34,289 nt of DNA from a virus, in IMG/VR virus record IMGVR_UViG_3300031726_000028, positions 1-34,289 of that record; one strand, given 5' to 3'. A program made the translations under genes and the position numbers. Of this stretch, positions 29,287-34,289 are shown piece by piece; the first letter of the stretch is position 1; every line of letters starts with the position of its first letter. The notes beneath the pieces are model-generated. The model was not told the DNA's origin, searched no databases, and saw nothing but the letters and a program-made list of their open reading frames with translations.

Positions 29287-29572
29287 GGTGGCTCACCCCC
29301 GCAGCCCGCGCGAGTTCGGCGTCCACGATCCGCCACGCGCCCACGCAGCACCCGATGAAGCAGGCCGCCTCGAACGACGCCCACCCGACGTGCCCGGCCA
29401 TGGCTTCGTGTGCGGCCCACGACACCTGCACGAGCGCGCCCAGCAGCCACCACCACAACTGGTCGATGCACCGGTATCGGCGGTGGAGGACGACAGCCAG
29501 CACGAGGGCCATGTAGCCGCCGTAAAGCCAGATGTGCCAGAGGAGGTAGGTGACCATCGACAGGTAGCTCAT
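29279..29572 (-). CDS. Small multi-pass membrane protein
   Basis: 97 residues from the ATG at 29572, GGAGG site upstream (in-frame extension to 29623 is inside the previous gene). MSYLSMVTYLLWHIWLYGGY then MALVLAVVLHRRYR, LWWWLLGALVQVSWAAH, and FEAACFIGCCVGAWRIV give three or four hydrophobic segments. Late regions often carry holins, but this one stands in the early block and no lysin is nearby, so it is not called a holin. Function unknown. Confidence 0.75.
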   Translation of the reverse strand: MSYLSMVTYLLWHIWLYGGYMALVLAVVLHRRYRCIDQLWWWLLGALVQVSWAAHEAMAGHVGWASFEAACFIGCCVGAWRIVDAELARAAGVSHRG

Positions 29573-29832
29573 GGCTTGACCTCCACGTATTCGGCGACCA
29601 GACGGGTGAGCGTGTCGGCGCACGTAGCCCGGTCGTGCGTCTGGAGGTAGCGGCGTGCTGGCTCATATCGTTCGGCGAGGTCGACCAGCAGCTCGCGCGG
29701 ATCCGACCCGCAGCCCACGCAGACTCCGCCGCCACGAGCGGCCGGATCGTCGATGGCGAGGTGGCCGTCTCGGGCGACACAGGGCGTCATCCACGTCTTG
29801 GCCCGAGGGCAGTCGATGTCGTCGCGGCTCAC
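29569..29832 (-). CDS. Small conserved cysteine-containing phage protein
   Basis: 87 residues, GTG at 29832 (GTGA overlap). DCPRAKTWMTPCVARDGHLA then CVGCGSDPRELLVDLAERYE and RATCADTLTRLVAEYVEVKP. Cysteines C8, C17, C37, C40 and C66 suggest one zinc knuckle. The pattern is frequent in streptomycete and related phages with no known function. Confidence 0.7.
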   Translation of the reverse strand: MSRDDIDCPRAKTWMTPCVARDGHLAIDDPAARGGGVCVGCGSDPRELLVDLAERYEPARRYLQTHDRATCADTLTRLVAEYVEVKP

Positions 29833-30134
29833 GTGTGCCTCACCGCCGACTCGATGGCCTCGAGTAGAGCCACCAGTGCCTTGAGGTACAGCGCGGACGC
29901 TCGCTCGGTGAATCCGATGCTCACCAGTTCCTCGCTGCCGACTGCCATCTCGTCGAGGACACCAGCCAGCGGCCCGGTGATGTCGGCCCACTCGAAACCG
30001 CTGCCGCCGATGCGCACCCGGTAGTCGCGGCACACCTGCGCGCACTCACGGATGCGGTCCGGGTGCAGGACGGGCGTCACGTACGGCTCGGCACCGGCCA
30101 GCTGGGGGATGCCGTCGTAGATGCTCTCAGTCAC
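29829..30134 (-). CDS. Small unknown phage protein
   Basis: 101 residues, GTG start overlapping the previous stop. MTESIYDGIPQLAGAEPYV, then HPDRIRECAQVCRDYRVRIG with two cysteines, and a helical C-terminal half (LAGVLDEMAVGSEELVSIG, ASALYLKALVALLEAI). No family recognised. Confidence 0.65.
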   Translation of the reverse strand: MTESIYDGIPQLAGAEPYVTPVLHPDRIRECAQVCRDYRVRIGGSGFEWADITGPLAGVLDEMAVGSEELVSIGFTERASALYLKALVALLEAIESAVRHT

Positions 30135-30498
30135 GGTCGGTCACCTCGTTGGCGAACTCGAGCAGGACGTCCGCGTGGCACGGCTGGTCGAGCGGGCACC
30201 AGCAGGCGAGGTCGCGGCCCGCCAGCTCGGCCACGACCGCCCCCCGATCGCTCAGCAGGTGGTAGCCGATCTCAAGCTCCTCGAACAGGCGCACGCAGTC
30301 AGCCAGCGCTGCATCTCGGCTGCGGAACGGCCCGTAACCGTCGTACATCACGCCGTTGTCGTCAGTCGGCATCCATGTGCCGTCGGGCTTGGCGACGGCA
30401 CGGTAAGGGTTGCCCCACTTGCTCGGCCGCCCGACGTAGATCGCACCCTCAGGCATGCGCCAGCCCTTCGTCCGCTGGCGCTGCACTCTCTTGGCCAT
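30127..30498 (-). CDS. DUF4326-family protein
   Basis: 123 residues from the ATG at 30498. Hallmark segments: RVQRQRTKGWRMPEGAIYVG followed by RPSKWGNPYRAV, and the C-terminal GRDLACWCPLDQPCHADVLL followed by EFAN. These define DUF4326, whose members are found in phages and bacteria; a nucleotide or nucleoside metabolic role has been suspected from fold but is not proven. The cysteines in CWCP...PCH may bind metal. Confidence 0.85.
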   Translation of the reverse strand: MAKRVQRQRTKGWRMPEGAIYVGRPSKWGNPYRAVAKPDGTWMPTDDNGVMYDGYGPFRSRDAALADCVRLFEELEIGYHLLSDRGAVVAELAGRDLACWCPLDQPCHADVLLEFANEVTDRD

Positions 30499-30848
30499 CA
30501 GCTGTCCTTGTCTACGGTCGGGTCGAACGTGGGCTCGCACGGGTCGGGGAGGTCGGCCAGCCGCTCGTCCGGGCCGTCACGGTGGCGCTCGGGGATCGAG
30601 TCGCCAGATCCCACGCGGCGCCGGACGTCCTCATCGACGCCCTCGGCGTAGTCCTTATCGAAAGTGCGCTCGACTGCCGACGCCGGGCACCAGTCGCGAC
30701 CGATGTCGGTGAGGTTCGACCTCAGGCCGAGGTAGGCGAGCCGCTCGACAGCCTCAGCCGTGAAGGTGTGCGCCGTGTCGTGCTGCCAGCAGTAGAGGCT
30801 CAGCAGCACCACGCCGTCACCGTGGACGGTCACCAGTTGGGCGCTCAC
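30498..30848 (-). CDS. Unknown protein with acidic C-terminal tail
   Basis: 116 residues, GTG start in a GTGA overlap. The N-terminal part is a beta-then-helix unit (VTVHGDGVVLLSLYCWQHD, then FTAEAVERLAYLGLRSNLTD). The last 50 residues are rich in Asp, Glu, Arg and Pro and look disordered. No family recognised. Confidence 0.65.
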   Translation of the reverse strand: MSAQLVTVHGDGVVLLSLYCWQHDTAHTFTAEAVERLAYLGLRSNLTDIGRDWCPASAVERTFDKDYAEGVDEDVRRRVGSGDSIPERHRDGPDERLADLPDPCEPTFDPTVDKDS

Positions 30849-31591
30849 GGCTGCACCTGCCGCCGCCGGAGTTCCGCCTCGATCTCGGCGTCGGTCGGCT
30901 CCAGGTCCTCATCGGTGGGGTCGCGCCGGGCGTCGAGGTGATCCTGCTCGTTCTGGTGTGCGGGCTCCGGGATGTCGAGCTCCAGCCCGAACGACTCATC
31001 AGCCGGCGGATCCGTGGGGTCGCTCGGCACCTGCGCGGGATTGAGCGCAGCAATGACCGCGGTCACCTCGTCCGCCGTAAGGTCCGCCGCCGACTTGAGC
31101 GGGTGCCGGACCACGTTCTTGCAGTAGGCCAGCCGCTCGGTCTTCCCGGTGATCCCGGCCGTGTTGAACGCGAACACGAGGGCATCCATCGGCGACGGCG
31201 CGGGCCCGGTCAGCGGCTCGACCACGTACGGCGCGCGTTTGCCCCGGGTCACCGCCAACTGCACCTCAAGGCGCCGCGTGATCCCCGACATGTGGCTGAC
31301 CCGGATGCCGCCGACGTCCTGACCGCCGAACTTCACGGCCGGGTCCCGGTACAGGGTCATGCGCTTGCCGATGTACGCCTGCGAGTCGGGGCCCCACGCG
31401 AAAACCATGATGCGGCGGACCGTTTTGGACGGCTTGAACGGTTGCGGGTGCTCAGCCACGAACACACTCACCGGCTGCTCGTCGGTCTTGCCCACGCGCA
31501 CGTCCGTGATCGTGAACGTGCGGGGCCCGGCGAGCATGTCCTCTGCGTTCATCTGGTCGGAGCGTGGTGCGATCGAATCGGTCATGTCCAT
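30845..31591 (-). CDS. Conserved phage protein, partner candidate of the exonuclease
   Basis: About 248 residues from the ATG at 31591 (a second ATG lies two codons later). Conserved features: NAEDMLAGPRTFTITDVRVG, then VRRIMVFAWGPDSQAYIGKR followed by MTLYRDPAVKFGGQDVGGIR, then VSHMSG, LAVTRGKRAPYVVEPLTG and a helical end (ADLTADEVTAVIAAL). The last 60 residues are acidic. Orthologs recur next to exonuclease genes in actinophages. An ssDNA-binding or recombination role is inferred only from that. I do not see a RecT or Erf motif. Confidence 0.7.
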   Translation of the reverse strand: MDMTDSIAPRSDQMNAEDMLAGPRTFTITDVRVGKTDEQPVSVFVAEHPQPFKPSKTVRRIMVFAWGPDSQAYIGKRMTLYRDPAVKFGGQDVGGIRVSHMSGITRRLEVQLAVTRGKRAPYVVEPLTGPAPSPMDALVFAFNTAGITGKTERLAYCKNVVRHPLKSAADLTADEVTAVIAALNPAQVPSDPTDPPADESFGLELDIPEPAHQNEQDHLDARRDPTDEDLEPTDAEIEAELRRRQVQP

Positions 31592-31794
31592 TGGGGTCGC
31601 GTCTCCGGGTTGTTGTCGGCCCACCACTGGTGAGGCCGGTTAGCTCGATTAAGTTGCGGGTTCCATTCCGGGTACGCGCCGTAAAGCCACTCTCCTACAT
31701 GGCTTATCGTCCGCTGGTACCCCCGCACGTACCACCGACTGTGAGTCTCCGATGCCCGCAACCGGGCCCGGTTCAGCGCCTGCTCCCACGTCAT
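31582..31794 (-). CDS. Small basic unknown protein
   Basis: 70 residues from the ATG at 31794 (TGATG overlap with the exonuclease stop). MTWEQALNRARLRASETHSR then WYVRGYQRTISHVGEWLYGA and an Asn/Trp/Pro-rich end. Rich in aromatic and basic residues. It sits between the exonuclease and its possible partner. Function unknown. Confidence 0.65.
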   Translation of the reverse strand: MTWEQALNRARLRASETHSRWYVRGYQRTISHVGEWLYGAYPEWNPQLNRANRPHQWWADNNPETRPQWT

Positions 31795-32858
31795 CAGTGG
31801 ATCTCCATCGCGTCTTCGAATATCCGCTCGACCCATCCGGGCGGCGGGAGTGCGTCGAGGCCGATCGCGTTCGGTGGTCCAGGCCACACGCCGGTCGCCT
31901 GACACTGCGCGAACACCTCAAGCGCGAGCCGGTTTTCGTACCGGCCGATCCAGGTCAGCCGCTCGTCGTGCTCGACGACGCTCACGAAATACGGGGGCTG
32001 CTTCTCGACGAATAGGTCGAAGAACCGCACGGTTTCGGCGAGGCCGAGGGCGAGTGCACCGTCCATCGCGGTCGCGCTTTGCCGGTGGTAGCCGTAGTTG
32101 TAGACCTTCTTGGACATGTCCAGGTCGGGTGAGCACGACTCGGCTGTCTTCACGTCCACGATGAGCATCGCCTTGCCGGGTGCTGGCTTGTCCGGCAGGT
32201 AGTCGACGAGGATCCGCCGCCACACCTGCGTCTCGGCGTCGACCCAGAACAGCGCCATCTCAGCGCGGCCCGGTTGACGCAGCAGCCGCCCCGCGTAGTC
32301 GTGGGCCAGCAGCGCATCGGCCATGGCGCGCGCCTGCTCGTGCTGCTCGGGTGTCACCGGGATGCGGCGCGCCTCCCGCTGCTCGGCCAGCCAGGCTTGC
32401 GCAGCCTTCGTCCGGTAGCTGTCGAACTCCTCGGGCCGGACGGCGATCTCTTCGCCCTTGCCGAGCGCCAGTTTGTGGACGCAGTGCCCGAGGTCGAACG
32501 CATCGCTGGTCTTGGTCACGCCGTTGTCGACGTCGTACCGGTAGCGCGCTGGACTCCCGGGCGGCATCAGCTTCTTGACGCCCGAGTTCGACAGCGAACC
32601 GCCGGGCACCGGGTCGGCGAAGTAGACCTCCGGCGCGAGATCGTAAACACCTGGCTCGGTGATCTGGAACGGCGCGGCGAGCACGGGCTGGACGACGACG
32701 GGTTTCGGGCTGTCACCGGCCAGACGCGCCTCGTGCAGCGCTTCCTGTGCCGGGGACCGCTCGGACGTGAACTCGCCCGGTGCGGCCTCGGTGGCCAGCG
32801 TCTCCAGCACGTCGGCGTTGGCCGGCGCGGCTGGCCTCACGACTCGACTCCGGGGCAT
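31794..32858 (-). CDS. RecE-like PD-(D/E)XK exonuclease
   Basis: 354 residues from the ATG at 32858; longer in-frame starts lie in the WhiB gene. Residues 1-60 are Ala/Pro-rich. The domain starts SLSNSGVKKLMPPGSPARYR, then the FDLGHCVHKLALG helix with H128, VWRRILVDYLPD with D219, MLIVDVKTAESCSPD with D235-x-K237, and YHRQSATAMDG with Q260: the order expected for the RecE/YqaJ-type exonuclease. Such enzymes resect double-strand ends for single-strand-annealing recombination and work with a partner annealing protein. Here the downstream conserved protein is the candidate. Confidence 0.88.
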   Translation of the reverse strand: MPRSRVVRPAAPANADVLETLATEAAPGEFTSERSPAQEALHEARLAGDSPKPVVVQPVLAAPFQITEPGVYDLAPEVYFADPVPGGSLSNSGVKKLMPPGSPARYRYDVDNGVTKTSDAFDLGHCVHKLALGKGEEIAVRPEEFDSYRTKAAQAWLAEQREARRIPVTPEQHEQARAMADALLAHDYAGRLLRQPGRAEMALFWVDAETQVWRRILVDYLPDKPAPGKAMLIVDVKTAESCSPDLDMSKKVYNYGYHRQSATAMDGALALGLAETVRFFDLFVEKQPPYFVSVVEHDERLTWIGRYENRLALEVFAQCQATGVWPGPPNAIGLDALPPPGWVERIFEDAMEIH

Positions 32859-33163
32859 CAGGCTCGCCCCGCCGTCTCGCGCTCTTTCGCCCGGGCCCGC
32901 AGAACCCGACGTTTCTCCGACCGCCGCTGGTCCTCGGTCGTCGCGCCCCAGATCCCGAACTCGATGTTCTCGGCGAGCGCGTAGTGCAGGCACTGGTAGA
33001 CGACCGGGCACTGCTGGCACCACGCGATGGCCTTGCGCGCCTGCAGCTGGGCCTCAGCGCTGATGCCGATGGGATAAAACAGCTCGGGATCCAGTTCGCG
33101 GCAGAGACCGGACTGCATCCAGTGCTGGCCGCCCCGGTTGGATGTTCCGTCGGTGTAGCTCAT
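32858..33163 (-). CDS. WhiB-family transcriptional regulator
   Basis: 101 residues, ATG in an ATGA overlap. Four cluster cysteines C21, C49, C52 and C58 (CREL, then CQQCPVVYQCL), the GIWG turn at 70-73, and a basic C-terminus (RRSEKRRVLRARAKER) define WhiB proteins, which bind an iron-sulfur cluster and act with the vegetative sigma factor. The family occurs only in Actinobacteria and their phages. In phages they can repress host whiB genes (as for mycobacteriophage TM4), a possible role here. It is among the first genes after the right edge. Confidence 0.93.
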   Translation of the reverse strand: MSYTDGTSNRGGQHWMQSGLCRELDPELFYPIGISAEAQLQARKAIAWCQQCPVVYQCLHYALAENIEFGIWGATTEDQRRSEKRRVLRARAKERETAGRA

Positions 33164-33303
33164 GAGCGCGGCCCCGGCTTCGGGCGGTCGTCCTCGGCGT
33201 CGAGTAGTGCCTCGATCGCGCCGTAGGCCCGGGCCGCCGCCTGCATCAGCTGCGTCATCTGGATCTGGCTGCGCTCCAGCACCTGCCGCTCGGCCGGGGT
33301 CAC
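33160..33303 (-). CDS. Very small helical protein (47 residues)
   Basis: GTG at 33303 in a GTGA overlap, stop overlapping the WhiB ATG by 4 bp. Reads MTPAERQVLERSQIQMTQLM, then QAAARAYGAIEALLDAEDD and a Pro/Lys end. One long amphipathic helix. Function unknown. A reading to 33453 would go through the next gene and is Arg/Pro shadow. Confidence 0.6.
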   Translation of the reverse strand: MTPAERQVLERSQIQMTQLMQAAARAYGAIEALLDAEDDRPKPGPRS

Positions 33304-33446
33304 AGGATCACCCAGGCCAGCGCGAAGCCGACGACGATGCCGACGACGAACGCAGCCGACATCCAGCGCAGGAACAGGCCGCCGAGCTCGACCATCTCCC
33401 ACTGCTCCGGGGTGCGGTCGTCGGGGTCGCGAGGCAGTCCGAACAT
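33300..33446 (-). CDS. Very small membrane protein (48 residues)
   Basis: ATG at 33446 (one-base overlap) to TGA at 33300 (overlap with the next GTG). Reads MFGLPRDPDDRTPEQWEMVE, then LGGLFLRWMSAAFVVGIVV and GFALAWVIL. A single C-terminal hydrophobic segment with an acidic N-terminus suggests a tail-anchored or type-II membrane protein. Both junctions fit the operon pattern. Function unknown. Confidence 0.7.
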   Translation of the reverse strand: MFGLPRDPDDRTPEQWEMVELGGLFLRWMSAAFVVGIVVGFALAWVIL

Positions 33447-33658
33447 CAGCCACTCACCGCCGCGCGCTCGCCGATGCCCAGCAGCTGCGGCACGCGCACC
33501 GGGTCGTGCACGGCGTCCGGTTCGATGGCGTGCCGTTGCGGTTCGTCGTAGTGCAGGTCCAGCCGGTCAGCGAACAGGACCGCCGGGTACGAGGCGGGGT
33601 GCTGCTCGAAGACCAGTTGGGCGAACAGCGGGTTGCAGGACAGGACGTGGGCGCTCAT
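33446..33658 (-). CDS. Small unknown protein
   Basis: 70 residues from the ATG at 33658 in an ATGA overlap (an ATG three codons earlier is inside the previous gene). MSAHVLSCNPLFAQLVFEQH, then PASYPAVLFADRLDLHYDEP and HDPVRVPQLLGIGERAAVSG. No recognised motif or domain. Confidence 0.6.
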   Translation of the reverse strand: MSAHVLSCNPLFAQLVFEQHPASYPAVLFADRLDLHYDEPQRHAIEPDAVHDPVRVPQLLGIGERAAVSG

Positions 33659-34161
33659 CGCCCGCACCCGCTGTCACAGTCCTCGGTGCACGGCTGGCCG
33701 ACCGCCATGCGCTCCAGCGCCGCATCGGACGCGGCCGCCCAGATGTCGGTGAAGCCCATGCCCTCGGCGAACGCCTTCACCTTCGGCGCGCCGTACTGCT
33801 CGTACGGGGCGCTCTCCATGGCGGACACCACGTCGTCGCGGCCAGCGAGCCAGGCCATCTCGCCGAGCTTGTCCACCGACCGGCTAGCGCTGATGCCTCG
33901 GTGGTCCTGGATCTTCCCGATCGCGAACTCGAGGTACGCCCGAGCGGCCGGGATCAGCTTGTCGCCGGTGAGCCTCGCCTCACCCCAGCTTTCCTCGGTG
34001 GCCTCCGGGCGGAGGGGAAGGCCACCGTCGCGCGCCTCCGTGAACGAGAGCGCGTCGGCCAGCACCTCCTGCCGGAAGCCGAACACGTCGTCTTCCTTGA
34101 TGGCGTGGAAGCGGGCGACGACCTCGGCCGCCGTCCGGGTTGCTCTATCCTGTGCCTGCAT
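33655..34161 (-). CDS. Unknown protein, first gene after the right edge
   Basis: 168 residues from the ATG at 34161, with an AAAGGA site 7 nt upstream; the in-frame extension to 34275 is Pro/Gly-rich and crosses the poly-G tract. Mostly helical: RTAAEVVARFHAIKEDDVF, then LIPAARAYLEFAIGKIQDHR and VDKLGEMAWLAGRDDVVSAM. It ends with a cysteine cluster CTEDCDSGCGR. No family recognised. A strong leader hairpin lies 15-45 nt upstream of the start. Confidence 0.7.
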   Translation of the reverse strand: MQAQDRATRTAAEVVARFHAIKEDDVFGFRQEVLADALSFTEARDGGLPLRPEATEESWGEARLTGDKLIPAARAYLEFAIGKIQDHRGISASRSVDKLGEMAWLAGRDDVVSAMESAPYEQYGAPKVKAFAEGMGFTDIWAAASDAALERMAVGQPCTEDCDSGCGR

Positions 34162-34176
34162 TGCTGTTCCTTTCGT

Positions 34177-34206
34177 GGTGGCGCACCCGGTCTGGGGTGC
34201 GCCACC
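34177..34206 (-). promoter_or_regulatory. Strong leader hairpin upstream of the first gene
   Basis: Arms GGTGGCGCACCC (34177-34188) and GGGTGCGCCACC (34195-34206) are perfectly complementary over 12 bp around a 6-nt loop. It ends 15 nt before the ATG of the 168-residue gene and just before its AAAGGA site. There is no T-run, so it may be an mRNA 5' stabiliser, an attenuator, or the end of an upstream unit. Confidence 0.7.
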
Positions 34207-34240
34207 CCTGCGGTTGGCGGGTGGATGCTGGGGGGTGGGC

Positions 34241-34289
34241 GGGGGGGGGGGGGGGCCCCCGCCCCGCCCGGACACGGGGTAATCGAACC
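34241..34289. other. Poly-G tract and GC-only stretch at the right edge (probable sequence limit)
   Basis: Fifteen consecutive G at 34241-34255 are followed by CCCCCGCCCCGCCC. Sequence of this kind is typical of a read or contig end and can arise as artifact. The last 20 bases are ordinary but too short to interpret. No feature can be trusted beyond about 34235. Confidence 0.5.

Noticed and set aside
29279-29572. Holin
   Set aside because: Several hydrophobic segments, but the gene is in the early block with no lysin or lysis partner nearby.
34278-34289. tRNA T-arm-like GGTTCGATTACC on the minus strand at the right edge
   Set aside because: The following bases do not form the T-stem, and no acceptor or anticodon arm is visible; the window ends.

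Overview
The window is 34.3 kb of a tailed-phage genome (siphovirus type, HK97-like head genes) infecting a high-GC actinobacterium. The host inference rests on very high GC with strong third-position G/C, many GTG starts, a WhiB-family regulator (a family confined to Actinobacteria and their phages), and gene types common in actinobacteriophages. Every gene I accept lies on the minus strand, so the genome is read from the right edge to the left. No integrase, repressor or lysis gene is visible, and no lifestyle can be assigned. The left edge cuts a tail gene. The right edge ends in a 15-G run that looks like an assembly or sequencing limit.

Early/replication block (about 34.2 to 21.9 kb). 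Small genes are packed with 4-bp (ATGA/GTGA) or 1-bp (TGATG) stop-start overlaps. They include a WhiB regulator, a RecE-like PD-(D/E)XK exonuclease with a conserved partner, a DUF4326 protein, a second nuclease-like protein, a RusA resolvase carrying an unusual array of CxxC zinc motifs, a DnaN-like sliding-clamp candidate, several small zinc-binding proteins (one starting with a QLDLF clamp-binding-type peptide), and a helix-turn-helix protein whose own coding sequence contains four 17-bp iterons followed by an AT-rich stretch. That last arrangement is the one seen in lambda gene O and its origin.

Packaging/head/tail block (about 21.9 to 0 kb). The order is HTH protein, two HNH endonucleases, small and large terminase, portal, protease, major capsid, a LAGLIDADG endonuclease, about 5 kb of accessory beta-rich or unknown proteins, head-tail connector, tail terminator, two small proteins, an HNH endonuclease, major tail protein, a zinc protein, a gp10-like protein, tail assembly chaperones with a C CCC CCG minus-1 slippery site, tape measure, a 927-residue minor tail protein, and a partial tail gene.

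The most interesting signal is at the homing-endonuclease genes. Two unrelated endonuclease genes (LAGLIDADG at 15094 and HNH at 21384) are preceded by the same RNA architecture. A 7-bp hairpin is followed by a 10-12-bp hairpin whose 8-nt loop is a perfect complement of the gene's Shine-Dalgarno sequence, with a compensatory base change between the two copies and identical 7-nt SD-to-ATG spacing. A third HNH gene (start 21855) has its SD in a simple hairpin abutting the ATG. Translation of these selfish genes therefore appears to be under RNA-structural control.
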